NCBI GenBank assembly: GCA_009801085.1
Contig: VNWV01000016.1
Span: 62,001-126,000 of the forward strand
DNA length: 64,000 nucleotides
Direction of reading: 5' to 3'
DNA from: Lasiodiplodia sp. COLG20
Lineage: Eukaryota > Ascomycota > Dothideomycetes > Botryosphaeriales > Botryosphaeriaceae
The notes below the pieces were generated by a model that worked only from the letters and a program-made list of their open reading frames with translations, was not told the origin of the DNA and did not search any database. This document shows, piece by piece, positions 47,320 through 59,642 of the stretch; within the stretch, counting starts at the first letter, position 1, and each line of letters starts with the position of its first letter. The position numbers were made by a program, and so were the translations under genes.

Positions 47320-48130
47320 TATGGCTCTTAGAAAGTGCCAATTACTCCAGAAGAATGAATGTTGAAGATGGTTTTAGAGTTGCTTGGAGCTTTTGTATTT
47401 CCGTTTACCTCGGTAATGACAGCGGCGGAGGATGCGGAATGAATTCGACATGGGTCCTGGGGTCCTGGTTCAGTACTAGCGCTCCCGTCCTCTCCGCCTT
47501 TTGCTCATCTCATCAAAATTCTGTTACGGCGCAGCCGCGGGGGAGAACGGATTAGAAGTGAGAGTTGCAGCGACAAGTGGAAAAGCCCCTGCGCCGCGCC
47601 CGATAACCACGCTTGTCACAGTTTCTTCCCAGAGCGATCTGGGAATGTACCCCGACAGCATTTAGATAGCTGTCGGACCGACCCGGTCGACCGGGTCACC
47701 ATCAATGCTCACAATTATTGCTCTCATCTTGTGCCGTAGCAGGTCTGGTAGCTGCGATCATTCGATCCTTTGTCGCGAGAATTTTTCTCGCATCAGTCCG
47801 CTTCTGAGAACCACACACTTCCGGTTGTATGGGACCAAGTGGCAGAGTTAAGATTTCTCTAACATAGCAGACATACTTTACCGGAGAAGTTATAGTGGAG
47901 ATAATTATTCAGCGGACAAAATATACCGGAGATAATCATCAGCGGACAAACCTTTACGGAGATGTTTAGTTTAGCTCCGACTCTAATAGATTCTAGCCTA
48001 TCTCTCAGTCTAGCTGAGTTTCTCTTCTTCTTCTCAAACAGCTCTACTCTTAATAACCATATATATAGTATAACTCGCTTTTACCATCTCTCCTTCACGC
48101 CTTTCTTCATACCACAAATTCACAATCAAC
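47320..48130. promoter_or_regulatory. Divergent spacer with repeated CGGAGATAAT/CAGCGGACAAA elements
   Basis: 811 bp between head-to-head genes. Two near-identical copies of GGAGATAAT-(N)-CAGCGGACAAA lie at 47897-47920 and 47928-47950, flanked by partial CGGAGA copies at 47881 and 47956. These CGG-containing direct repeats lie about 180 bp upstream of the next gene and look like a cis-element array. Confidence 0.55.
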
Positions 48131-48571
48131 ATGGCCAACCAGATCCATTTCATCGCCATCATGTACCCAGACCCGGAGAAGGTCGACAGGGTAGATCAAC
48201 CTTACATTCTCGAGTTTCTACATTGGCTTACTTCTAGCAGTTAACCGAGCTTATTCAAACTGTTGCGGAATACGTTCACGATCACGAACCTGCTGTATGG
48301 CAGTATGAATTTTATCGGTCCACTACCAAAGACAATCAGCCAGTCGTAGTTGTTATTGAACGGTAAGTATTTATTTTTCGATGGGGTGTAGAATTAGTAC
48401 TGATGTATATTTCTTACGATATTAAGGTACTTTGATCAGTCTTTTGTTGACGTCCACATACACACCGAGGGATATCAGAAGTTCTCACAAGCTCTTACTA
48501 ATGAGAAATTATGTATTCGCGACCATAAGATTTACTTTCTATCGAAGATAGCGGGTTTCAAGCGTTCCTAG
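48131..48571 (+). CDS. Small ABM-like (dimeric alpha-beta barrel) protein
   Basis: Exons 48131-48190, 48241-48362 and 48427-48571 give 108 aa. The order of a first strand (IHFIAIMYP), helix (LTELIQTVAEYVHDHEP), strand with aromatic residues (VWQYEFYRS), strand (PVVVVIERY) and C-terminal helix with HTEGYQKF resembles the antibiotic biosynthesis monooxygenase or quinol monooxygenase fold. All three exon junctions keep phase, which supports the model. Such proteins either act as cofactorless oxygenases on polycyclic aromatics or have stress functions. It is far from the PKS, so no pathway link is claimed. Confidence 0.7.
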
Positions 48572-49067
48572 CGACTCTAAACGCAAACTGTTTTCTTCTT
48601 TCTTTCGTACGATTGCGTTGTAGTATTTTTCTTTTTGTTTTGTTCTTCTTTCCTTGAAATATCGTTGCGGAGTAGCACTAAGACAACATTTGACTTTTTC
48701 TACTTGCTACTCTACAAAGCCGACCACGGAAATATGTATGTGTCAGATCTCGACGGGGAACTGGGTAGAATTTGCGTTAGTTTCTGCGCTATCCGGAGCC
48801 AATTGCTTTGTTGAGTTGCTCTATGGGTTCCTCATCGCCTGGTAAACTGCTGTTGTGCTTGTAACAGAATTGGGGCACGTATCGCTTGGGTTTATGGCGT
48901 GATTTCGGAGACAAGACAAGACGGGTTAGCACAGGAATGTTTCCTTCGTTGGGATTATGGTGCAATGTATGCGCATCTCGGATTCTCGTATGCAATCCGA
49001 GCCGATTCCCTTAAATACTCTCATACCACCTAATTTGACTTCTCGGTAGGATTTCCAAAGGAACAAC
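48572..49067. other. Spacer upstream of the M20 gene
   Basis: Contains the ABM-like gene's 3' flank and the promoter of the M20 gene. No ORF or repeat supported. Confidence 0.5.
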
Positions 49068-50454
49068 ATGTCGGAGATCAGCGAAACAATCAACACCTAC
49101 CGCCCGGATCTCACCAGCTACGAGGAATTCTACAAGCATCTCCATCGAAATCCCGAGCTTTCCTTCCAAGAGCGTGAAACTGCGGCTACTATATCAGCGC
49201 GTCTGACCTCTCTACTCGATGCCTTCCCCTCCATCAAAACGTCCATCCACACTGAGATCGGGTCCTACGGCCTCGCTGCTGTTCTACACAATCAGGATCC
49301 ACATGGCAGTAGTCCCACTGTTCTGATCCGCGCAGATATGGACGCCCTCCCCGTCGAAGAACAAACGAGGCTTGAGTATGCCAGTAATAAACGGATGATA
49401 GCGTTGGATGGAGTGAAAAAACCGGTGATGCATGCATGCGGCCATGACATGCATGTATCAGCGCTAATAGCGGCCGCGGAGCTCTTGCTGAAGGCGAGAG
49501 AGAGGTGGAGGGGCACGGTAGTATTATGCTTTCAGCCCGCCGAAGAACTTGGAAAAGGGGCGCAGGCGATGATAGATGGCGGGCTGTATAAGAAGGTGCC
49601 CATCCCGGACGTACTTATAGGGGGGCATGTCATGTCACGCAAGGCTGGTAAGATTAAGCAGTGAACAAATTGGCAAGCGCTAAGTAATTTTCAGGGACCA
49701 TTGGAACACGTCGCGGACTTTTGGCTTCGGCAGCGGACTCATACACGTACATACACTCTTCTCCCTCTTTACTTTACAATTACAATGGCTGATCTCTTCC
49801 CGCAGACTCAAAATCCATGGCCGCTCTGGACACGCTTCTCAACCCCACCGCACCTGCGACCCTATTGTTACAGCAGCCCATACGATAGTCCGGCTTCAAT
49901 CCATCGCTGCTCGAGAGGTTGATCCCGAGGAAGGCGCCGTCGTCTCCGTCGGTTACATCCACGCCGGCAATGCCGTGAACGTCATTCCAGACACAGCACA
50001 CGTCGGCATCGACGTACGTACCTTCTCGCCAGACACGCGCACCCACGTGCTTGGGGCTCTGCGCCGCATCGTCAATGCGGAGAGCGCCGCTGCCGGCGCG
50101 CCGCCGCCCGAACTCGTCGAGGAGCGGGCCTACCCGTTCCTCGTCAACGACGAGATGGCAACGCGGAAGGTGGAAGACGTGTTCAGCGCTCATTTTGGGG
50201 ACGCGTATGATGCACATGCGCAGGGTCTGGGAGGTTCGGAGGATTTTGGCGTTCTGGCGATGGCTGTGGGGCGTCCGAGCGTCTATTTCATGTACGGCGC
50301 CACGGATCAGAGACTGTGGGAGAGATTGGAAAACGAGGGAGAACTGCAAGCGGTACCTAGTACCCATTCGGCCTCTTTTGCGCCTGTCTTGGAGACGTTA
50401 AGGTTTGGAGTTGACGCATATGCTGGAGCCGCTTTAGCATTTTTAAAGCGGTAG
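49068..50454 (+). CDS. M20-family metallopeptidase/amidohydrolase
   Basis: Zn-dependent hydrolysis of an N-acyl amino acid or amide is the usual role (hippurate/IAA-amino-acid hydrolase group). Exons 49068-49647, 49695-49746 and 49806-50454 give 426 aa. Metal-binding segments: ADMDALPVEE and HACGHDMH, the catalytic Glu in FQPAEELGKGA, and GGHVMSRKAG. The dimerisation domain begins with ADSYTLKIHGRSGHASQP, only readable after removing the 59-bp second intron. The C-terminal metal region has HAQGLGGSEDFG. No signal peptide, so probably intracellular. The 3' end overlaps a convergent small gene. Confidence 0.9.
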
Positions 50455-50623
50455 TAGAGTTATGACCACAAGCCGTGGTGTTCGAGTTGGTTGGAAACTT
50501 GCTCTGAACTTCGACAGCAATGCCTCCGCACTCTGATTCGCTGTACAGAGCAAAGTTGTATTCTCGGGCGTGTGCGGCAGTGGCCGCAATGACCGCAATG
50601 GAGAGGATGGACAAGAACTTCAT
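50357..50623 (-). CDS. Small secreted protein candidate, 88 aa
   Basis: Strong signal peptide (MKFLSILSIAVIAATAAHA) followed by a short domain with two Cys (SECGG and TACGH) and potential N-glycosylation sites (NTT, NST). The last third overlaps the 3' end of the convergent M20 coding sequence by 98 bp and reads like non-coding sequence, so a frame change by an intron near 50460-50480 or a shorter protein is possible. No family recognised. Confidence 0.5.
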   Translation of the reverse strand: MKFLSILSIAVIAATAAHAREYNFALYSESECGGIAVEVQSKFPTNSNTTACGHNSTTALKMLKRLQHMRQLQTLTSPRQAQKRPNGY

Positions 50624-52145
50624 TGTGAGTGATGGCTCTTTGAGACTTGCTGGATGATGTGGTAGAGTGCCGTTTGACAGTCCTCTTATACAGCAGCATT
50701 GTGTGGCTAGTCAGGCGAGAGCACCAGAATCATGCACACGTGATGCCACCAATCGTCATTCGAATTTGGCGCGGTTCTGTAAAAGCCAAATTCTTCGTCA
50801 GTTGTTACCGCTACTCTAGGCTTTCTGAGTTGTTTCGATATGCTAGTGTAGTGGTTCGTATTCGCTAGGTTTTGAAGTGTAGAGTAATAGGAAGGAGCAG
50901 CGCAGGGAGAAGCGGTACGACGGTCCGACCCTCGTTTGCAATATAAAGGACGTCTCGCCATTGCGCCAGTCAGAGAACTGTGACGCATGAAATGGCGGTC
51001 GAAAGGAGAGCTCGTAGAGCCGTCCGTTAATATTAATCAGAAGGGATCAGATAGCCCATATTCCTGTCCATAACAGGAAAAGATTTACGAGGACAGCCAA
51101 GCCATACGTCCTTCATGGGCTCGACAAAGAAAGTCAGCAGTGCCCGTTGCAAATCAGTTCCTAGATGTCGTCCAGAGTCGAGGTTGTAAGGAATGGCTAT
51201 CAAGCGCGGTCTATGGGAGCTAGTGCCGTGATGCTTTTCGCATATGACCCAGAGGCCTTCAGCACTCTCATCTATATATTTATGCCTTCTCTGCGTCTTC
51301 TTGGCGTGTCGATCCATGCGTCGATTTTCCTGTTCTGACTTTTTTTTTTTATTTTTGAAAGAATCCACAAGTAACAGTCTTAGCTTTGACTAGTCGTCAG
51401 GTTGGACTCTTGTCTTCGTTACTTAGGCGGGCTTTGCTGGGTATCGTGGAGTCAACCGCTGCCTCTGGCAACGACAATGCTCCCGTTCTTGTCGTGGCTA
51501 TCCTGCCCAATGTAATACAAAACGATCCGGCTTCTACGACGAACATATCCACCACACCATCGCCTACATGCGCTCAAAGGATATGCCCGGTCAAATATCA
51601 CAACAAGATAGGAAATTGGCAGGGCATCGGCAACACGTGGTTGGTAATCGACATCAAATGCCGCCCCGTGCTGCAACAAGTTCCCCACCACCGGGCGCTC
51701 ATGCCGAATATGTGCAGCATAACTATAATTAGTAAGAAGACACCCGCATCTCGACCACAGCAGTGAACAGGCTGTTGGCGATACACCTCTAGGCACGGAT
51801 ATCTTCCGGAACTGCGGCATATTTAGCTTACGTAGCTTGGCTAAAATTGCATTACGCTTAACAAAACCTTCATAGCCGCCAAGACAACAAAACCATTATC
51901 GGTGGCAATTAAAGGGGCGGATAGAACCAAAACAGATTGCGAGCATTGCTACAGAGCCGTTTCTGGAACCTATTGTACTCACCTCCCCCCTCTCCCTTCG
52001 CCCTTCTCTTAGGCTTAGAATCATCCTGGAAGACCTTTTCTCCTTGAACCTGCTGTAAACGAGACGATAGTCCCTTGTCTATCTATGCGCCGAGTCCGTT
52101 CTTTCCTTTCTTCCCTCTGTTTCTACCCTCTTCTCCACCTCACTA
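50624..52145. other. Spacer holding a LysM gene relic
   Basis: Aside from the relic at 51440-51772, no gene is supported. An open frame at 51033-51368 (minus, 111 codons) begins with a Lys-rich stretch coded by poly-A and has no recognisable domain. The segment 51960-52145 is CT-rich on the plus strand. Confidence 0.5.
51440..51772 (+). pseudogene. Decayed copy of the LysM gene (first intron and first LysM units)
   Basis: Reads collinearly with 33626-33975 of the intact LysM gene, including the CTCCCGTTCYTGT exon end, the TCCTGCCC part of the first intron, the ACC-ACACCATCGCCTAC exon start and the GGCATCGGCAACACGTGGTTG LysM core. Identity looks about 60 percent by eye with small indels, so the frame is broken; Cys and Asn positions of the LysM are lost. 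Only this fragment is present: no signal peptide exon before it and no later LysM units after it. Confidence 0.75.
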
Positions 52146-55100
52146 CTACACATCCTTCTCTGAGCGGTATGGTACGGCGACGGGGCAGCTTGCCCCAAAA
52201 TCGAAAGAAACACGAGCACCACATCTAATTACAATGGCTGCAAACAGCCGTGCGGAAGGCGCCTTCCAGGTACGTTCTGAACGATGTTAGTCCTTTTATA
52301 TAGTAGAACCAGGTGTTTTCTTGGCAGCATACCAAGAATTTTCCCATTCCTCGTAAAGAACAATTGGTCTGCATCATAATCAACACAACAGCCAACAACA
52401 TCACCCACACCAATCCGTGGGTCATGAAACTGTGTTGAATCATTCACGATGGGATATTCTTCATCATACACGGCCCATAAGCTCCGACTCAGTGTACAGC
52501 TGATCAGGTGTGGGACATCGTCTTGACAGAAACCTACTCCAATGGTACTGGAAGCACAAAAAATTAGAATGTATTATGAAATTCAAACAGAGATTGATGG
52601 TTTACCCGAATCCCTTTTTTTCGAGAATTTTGATCTGAAAGTAGACTTTGCGTTTGGTAGCGACAAACGGGTGATCCGCATGCATGAGTTGCGTAGGTAT
52701 ATTAGCACCTACAAATTCTCATTCAGTTTCTCGATCCGACTCCCTGAATATTGGGATACGAACCTACTTCCACTATACGCTTCTCAGAATCAATTATAAT
52801 GTTGGACGCCTTCTCGTACGTGGTAAAGGTTGAAGGAGGTAGACATCGAGAAGAAGTATGGGACTGAACGACCGTTGCCGCAGTTGAAGCAGGTAATAGC
52901 TCCTTGTAAACACTTTTGTGTCTGAATGCGCTGGAGAGTGCTGACCAGCCGTGTTTGTCCACACCATTTGCGTCCGCACCTCTTTCAAGTAGATGCCTGA
53001 CAATGTCCAAATAACCTCCGAGTGACGCGGCCCGAAGCGCATCGCCAAAATCACCTGATGCTGCTTCAACATTCGACATTGTGCTAAGTAACAATTGAAC
53101 CGGCTTGACGTGACCCCAGAAAGAAGCGATCTTGACTCCATGATAGTATAGACTCTGTGTAAATCGGCCATCAGTGTTTCTCTTCAGTAGCAGACTGATG
53201 AGATTAGTCCACCCTCGCTGGCATGAACACAGGAATAGTCTTTCGTCATTGCTGGTTGGAGAGTCATGATAACTGTAGGATAGAGACCCGAAAGGCCTGC
53301 TAGTATATCTGAAACGTGTTGCACCCTTTCCAACCAGGAAAAGGGAACCCGATTCCGTGCCACAGAACACTTCATGTTCGAGTGAAGTCATATTCTCGCT
53401 ATTTCGATAACCGTCGCCTGGCATTTTAGGTACCCCAGTGACAACACTGATGTCGGCCCATTCTTCGAGGAGTTCACTGATGTCGACTCCTCCTTCGAGG
53501 AGTAGTTCAATGATTTCTCGACCTTCTTTGGTCGATCGTGAAGCCACTCGGAGAGCTTTAGCGCATGACTTATACCCCCATGTGTTTGGACCGAAATGAG
53601 CAAGGAGTATCCGAACTATCTTTATGTAATCAGATCCAGATGCGAGAGATAGAGCATCATCGTCATCGACATCACGGTCGTCGACAGACGCTCCGTACTG
53701 AAGCAGCAATCTCACCATATCTTCTCGGCCGTATCGAGCTGCTATCAAGAGCGCCGTTTCTGTGTAGTCCTCTTTATGTGGATCCGCGCCCTTTCGAAGG
53801 AGTAGCTCTGCCATTTTGTACCAGTCCATGTAGACAGCGACAGAAAGAGGCGTTTTCGTAAGCTCAACCCCATCGATGCTGGCCATTCCAATCATGTTGA
53901 GATCGGCGCCCGTGTCAAGAAGCAACTGGACAACTTCCTCAAGCCCCGCATCTATAGCCGTCACGAGTGGCGTAGTTTGGTATACACCGCCGGAAACATT
54001 GACGATCGCGTCGTTGTCTAGCAGAAGCCTGACGATCTCGATATGCTTTCCTCCCACAGCAGCGTGGAGAGCATAGCCGTAAGCTAACTGATCGCGACCT
54101 TCATTAACGTCGGCTCCCTCATTTATGAGACGCTCGGCGGCGTATCGCAATCCGGCTAGGGATGCAAGATACAATGGCGGGGCACAGGAACCTGGATCCA
54201 TCCCCATCCCCAGGCCCCATGGTTCGTAGTACTGGAAAATACAGCGGCAGTTGATGTAGGGTAAGACACCTGGGGAAGAAATGAAATCGAAGACTTTCTC
54301 TCGGATGCTCTCATTCATTTGCTCCGCAACTCTTGCGTGATCCATCCAATACTTCATGCAGTATTTTGCAAGAGGGTACTGGTCACACAAGCAGGTTTCT
54401 GGTTTGGGATGCCATCTAGAGGGGAGACAGGAAATATATGCAAGACTAACCCTAGTGATAGATGCTTCAGCTTCGGGTTCTAACAGGCACTCTGTGAATG
54501 GGCCCTTATCCTCGCTGGAAATCAGGTATTCCTTTACAGAGAAGTGTGCCAGCTGGATAATATTGTCACCGGATATCGTTGCCAGACTGGAGCAGTATTT
54601 CAAAATCCGTACAGGCCGATTCTCTTCCTCAAAGGACTCTTTGCATTGTGGGTCGACCGCTAGAGCATCGGCAGCCTCTTTAGTTGTCAACGGCCTTCTC
54701 GCATAGACGAGAAACTGTAGAAGTCTTGCGGTATCCTGTTGGTGGATCTTGGGGACATCTCGAAGAATTCTCCTATAAGTCTCGGTCAAAGTTGTCGGGA
54801 GAGATTCCAGTGCTGCAAAGAGGCGGTGTTGCATGCGGTGTTCAGCCAAAGCATCGAGCTGACACGCAACCCATCTGAACCTATATTCACTCAGTATCCA
54901 ACGATGTCTCCTAGGGTTGAAGAATATTTTACGGAACTTACATTCCTCCAGCCCCATTTAAGAGTTTACTCTCAATTTGGGTGAGAACTGCCGGCTTTGA
55001 TTGCCACGTTTTCGCTAGTTCGTTAGTATCCGGACTTCGAAGGTATTGTTGGACATAGGCGCGGATGTCTTCGTCCACTGGGCTGTCCTGAAGACATAAG

Positions 55101-57072
55101 ATATTTTTGGTCTCCCATTTCTCTACGGACGACTCAATATCCTCTTCTCTGCGGCTGGTCATCAGGACACGGCATTGAAGCTGGCCTACCCAGTCGAGGA
55201 GTCTTTGGCCACCAAATGAAGATTTGTCATTGCGTTTCGTGCATTCATCCAGAGCGTCCAGAATAATCATCGGGTTGTTTGCTTCATTCAACATGTCTTC
55301 AAACGTGGTGCATAAAGACTGAATGCTCGCTTTGCTGTTTCCATCGTCGTTCTTCTGAAACAAGTTCTTCAAGAGGTTCCCAGCATCTTCACACTGGCGA
55401 GATAACTGGAACATCAATGAACGGACCATGTTGTCGGGGGTCTGTTTTTCAACGTCATTGAAGTCGAAGAAGTAGTAAAGTATGATGCCCTCGAGAGAAG
55501 AGCATTCGATGGTCTTGCGAAGCTCGTCTATCACGGCGTAGGTGAGAATTGTTTTCCCGCAGCCAGGGCTTCCGTACAGCCAGAGCGCAGAAGGGCCTGA
55601 TGTTGTCCTCCAGGTCAAGAAGTCTTCACTCTTCATAAACCAGGATCCTGTTCCATCATGATGTCTTGCCGAGGCAGCATTGTAGTTAGTTGAGGGGTCT
55701 GGTGGAGAAAGCCAGGCTTTGATACCGGCATCCACCGTGATCTGCCCGAGCCTTTTGGTCTCTGTCACTATCATCTTGACATCTTCAGAGCAGGTTAGAT
55801 ATATATTCTTATCGCCGGCTACTAGGAAGGAACTGCTTGGATTGGAAATTGCTACTAACCGGCTTCAGTCATCCCCAACTTCTTGACCTCGGCGACAGGC
55901 ATATGAAAGAAGAGCTCCCTAGCATACGCTGCAGCAACAGCGGCAGCAAATCCCTGCCATCTGTCATTCTTATGCGAGTCTGCATAGTCTGAGATACCTC
56001 GAATAACGAGGCAAGGGAAATCCGCAAGGGCTCCTGCAGCTTCCATCTCAAAGCACAGAATGTCGTCCTTTTCCGCCCACTCGTCGCGTTGGAGACCGTT
56101 TTTCATAACCCACTCCCCGGATGCGATTGTTCCTTCATGTATGACTACATTTTCGCTCGGATCCATCTCTTCAAACTCGTCGTCGCTATCATCAGAGCAA
56201 CGTTTCACTCTCTGGTTCGCATCACACCCAGACTTTCTGCAGGAGACTTTTCGGTTTGAATGAACATACTCCGGCTTGTATAGGTGATCCATGTCGATAC
56301 CGGGGCACTTGAAACGTTTGAGATTCGGTTTTTTCGTATCGATCCGTCTGAGATGCTCAAGAATGGGATCCGAGTCTGCCATAGTCCGGGTTATGTTCAG
56401 TTTTCGGGCGGCCCCAAGTAGGACGGTGGGCGGTGGCGCTAAAAATCCAGTTCGCTTAAATGCAAGTCCGTCGTGCTCGTGGTGCTCAACCTTGCCATGG
56501 TCGTATTGTATTGCGCCTGAGTGCGTGCCTGTGGGTTTGCTCACTACCACATGACCCAATCTAATAGGCCCCTTTTCGGTTGTGGTGGGAACACCTCCAC
56601 CGATGCCCACCAGGAGTCCAAATCTCACGTGTGGAAATGTGTTCCTGGTTTGAGTGACAACCGTTGCCGCATGGTTGTTGCCAGCAATTGGAAGGCTTGC
56701 AATAACGACATTGTGGCCGTCGATACTGCCCAGAGTGTAGGCGTTGTGGTCGCTCTCAGGCTGAGATAGAGGTTCGTGTCGGACGTCCAGCATTTTCAAA
56801 GCGGCAATCTCCTCCACTTCCAGTGGGCAGATCCACGCTACCGTGTAGTCGTCATGATTGAATTTTGGTTCATCGTTTGTCAGATCCTGGCAACGTTCCA
56901 CGCTGGTAGGTGTTTCGCTGTGGGTTGGTTCAATCCCTTCCATCATTGAAGTGGGGATGAGTTCCATGGTAGACCCAGGAGAGGAAATAAGCCTAGCACG
57001 ACTCCCTTGGGGAGGGGCAAGCTCGGCGTAACCTTCATCGCTGATGGAAAACTTCCTTTTCAAGCTGGTCAT
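52146..57072 (-). CDS. NLR-like protein: PNP_UDP-NACHT-ankyrin-SPRY
   Basis: Predicted intracellular signalling STAND ATPase. Six exons: 55860-57072, 54942-55782, 52779-54880, 52606-52708, 52333-52547 and 52146-52276 (1534 aa). N-terminal nucleoside-phosphorylase-like domain (about residues 75-400: YTVAWICPLEVEEIAAL, GLLVGIGGGVP, FEMEAAGALADFPCLVIRGISDYAD). NACHT NTPase from about 460 with Walker A GSPGCGKT and Walker B IILDALDEC, then a helical region with VYARRPLTTKEAADAL. Around ten ankyrin units (about 890-1390, for example TPLVTAIDAGLEEVVQLLL). The C-terminal SPRY domain was found only by splicing four short exons: ADHPFVATKRKVYFQ, TIGVGFCQDD, GDVVGCCVDYDADQLFFTRN and ARVSFDFG. All phases agree. 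Start taken at the Met before the LKRKFS stretch; upstream Met at 57291 is possible. Confidence 0.88.
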
Positions 57073-58836
57073 CGTTAGGTAGATGGGCCACAGTAAGAAA
57101 GTGGAAGAACCACAGTGGGAGAACGGATGACATAAACGCAAGTATTGAGTGCCAGCTGAAATTCGTGTTGAGGAGTGGCGGCGCGAATCATCTTTGCCTG
57201 AAGGGCTGGCAACAGCATTAAGGCTTCCGAGCGATTTGGCCAAGTCATTCGGACCACGTGTACGCTTTGGCGAGCTGTAAGCTATCCACAAATCAACTGC
57301 TCTGTTGAGCCGCCCGGGTGTTCACGTGCCCCACCTATTACTGTGCCACTTTCTGAAAGGCACTTTGACAACGGATGCGACAAGCTACCGCCTTGACTGC
57401 GGCCATTTGAGTCATCTTCAAGCTTGATTTAATGGTATTTTTAATAGAAGTAGCTAGGGACCAACCGATTTATCGACGGCATGAAAAAATATTCCCTGTA
57501 AAAGAGGGGCCAAAAGCTTTCCGACAGTGGGGCCAATGTCCAACACATCGTCACGTGCCAGAACGGATGGCATGATTCATGCAGAGCTTTGACATTCTTC
57601 ATGGCTTTTCGGTCTACGTATCCACTGTATGAACACGACCTTCCATCCTGTAAGTACATACGATCCAAGTAGTCCCCATAAATAAATATTTTCGCGGAGG
57701 GAGTGATTGTGCAACTCCATAAAACGACAGCAGGACAAGCTGAAAAAAGTCTCGAAGCCGAGTGGCTGCAAGGATCAGACGGTAAAACAGCCAAAGTGCA
57801 TTGCAAAATGACAATACAGAAGCCCATGCAGAATCATGGTGACTACATACCGTACAGCATCAGCGTCGCGCCAGTTTGTATGCTCACATGAGTCAACACG
57901 AAGAGCAGGCCGAGGGCATAGCGGGCGCCAACGCTGGTGTTGCCATTGCCCAGGGAGCATAAGAGGTGCCAGTTGGTGATGGAAGTCACCATACGCATCT
58001 GGTGGCGCCTCGATCATGCCAACACTTAACGACGTATGCAACAGGCGGTCGGTCATGTACGTTTTACGTGGTAGCGAAGTAGATTTTGTCAATAATGCGC
58101 AATGGCGTTGGGGTCCTTGCAGCCTTTCATCTATATATGCTTTGGCAACAAATGGGGTCAGAAGTTGACCTTGCTATAAGTACCGGCTTTGGCGTTGGTG
58201 TCTTTAAAAAGGCCAGAGAAGCTGCACGTAATGTAGCGAGGGCTAACCTCAAGCAAAAGTAGCCTGACTACTAAAATACCGCATTTTGAACAGTTCATCC
58301 GGAAGGTACCGATGGGGCTCAAGCTTAAGGGCGTCATTGTTGTCCAGTGACCGGGAGACTAGTCGCTGTCGCCACTAAATCTCACCTACGTGTCGAAGAT
58401 AGGCGACGCCAACGGGTTCTCATCAGTTACCATTGTGCTAGTCGGCGCTAGAAACGTGGACGCACCGCTTTAGAAAACCTGCAGAAGACGGCTCCCGCTC
58501 CCCCTTTCGCGACAGAGAGTCAGTTTGTGACGATGGAGGTGAATCTGGTGGCCCTTTAGGTCTCCGACTAATACTGGATTTTCAGCCTTCAGTCAGTCAC
58601 CCGTATCGCCACAGGCACCCATGAAATGCGTGCACGGATCTCCATGCATGATACGAGAGTATGTGGGAAGAGTAAGTGAAAACTGTCAATTCGAAACACA
58701 AATTTATACAAGTAGTTAAGTGACAAGAACATTACAAACGTTAAAATAACCAATTATTGGAGTATGTTAGATACAATTTGTATATGCAGACTACATCTAC
58801 TGTGCGGTACCATGTCCAGGCGTTTACCTTCATCGC
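57073..58836. other. 1.8-kb spacer
   Basis: Contains the NLR promoter and the 3' flank of the next gene. One open frame (57441-57827, minus, 128 codons) starts with a hydrophobic stretch and has six Cys including SCHPFW and TMCW; it might be a small secreted protein or a relic, but I cannot support it. The rest is featureless. Confidence 0.45.
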
Positions 58837-59642
58837 CTAACACTCCGGTCCTGAGTAGCTCGGAATCTCAGGCACCCTGTTCTGAAACAAGCTGACGATA
58901 GAGGTGGTGGTTGAGCAGGTGTTCGCAGACCTGGCTTTCAGCATCGGCAATTTGTACGCCGCCGGATTTCCAATAGTGAACGCATCCTCAACGGACTGAA
59001 AGACCACTTCGACAGTGTCGCTGCCCCTCCCAGTCAAGTAGCCTTTGAGAGCATCTGTGATTTTATTGTACAGAGCCTCATCCGCCGTGATCTACAGAAG
59101 CATGATTTAGTACAGCTTTGGTAAGGTATACCGTCTACTGGGCGGGATGCATACCTGGAATTCAGCTCCGATCGTTCCTTCCCAACCGGCGTCAACAGAG
59201 CTTCCTACGTTGAAGAGAGACTTCGCAAGATGGGCCCTGTTGTCTGGAAACTGCGAGGCAAGCCAGGGTCGAAGGTTGGCAAAGAAGGCCTGGGATATAA
59301 CGGATGCGCGCTCAACTGGTGTCTCCGTGCTACTCGATACATCCGTCTTCTCCTTTAGCACGTCATACATTGCGCCGGTGGCTTGGAGGAAGCCCATCAT
59401 TCTGAACCGGCAGGTCCAGCGCCCTGTCGACATTAAACCCTGCTTGGAATGGAAGACTGTAATGCCTGTGTTTTGCAGCGGGCTGGCACGCTGCTCGAGA
59501 GAGTTGGGCTCTGTTCCATTTACGGCTAATGGTGCAGCAATAGCCGCGGTAAACGCCAGGGCAGACTAAGACGGTGAGGTCAGAGCATTCAAAAATATTT
59601 CTACGGAAGACATCTTACGGTGAGAGCAGTGAAGAGCTTCAT
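58837..59642 (-). CDS. Secreted protein of unknown function, 229 aa
   Basis: Exons 59619-59642, 59155-59565 and 58837-59091. The signal peptide (MKLFTALT joined to SALAFTAAIAAP) is split by the first intron after codon 8. The mature part has no recognised domain; it is mainly helical by appearance (QATGAMYDVLKEKTD, ERASVISQAFFANL) with few Cys (FR region, NTCSTTTS and the C-terminal PEC). Potential N-glycosylation at NGTE. Divergent from another secreted protein gene 860 bp away. Confidence 0.75.

Noticed and set aside
49648..49900. Apparent deletion or frameshift in the M20 gene
   Set aside because: Two introns (47 and 59 bp) restore the dimerisation domain start; total length is a whole number of codons.
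51033..51368. 111-codon minus-strand ORF beside the LysM relic
   Set aside because: Starts in a poly-A derived Lys run, and I recognise no domain.
57441..57827. 128-codon minus-strand ORF with six Cys and a hydrophobic start
   Set aside because: Signal peptide is ambiguous and the C-terminal part looks random; kept as a note only.
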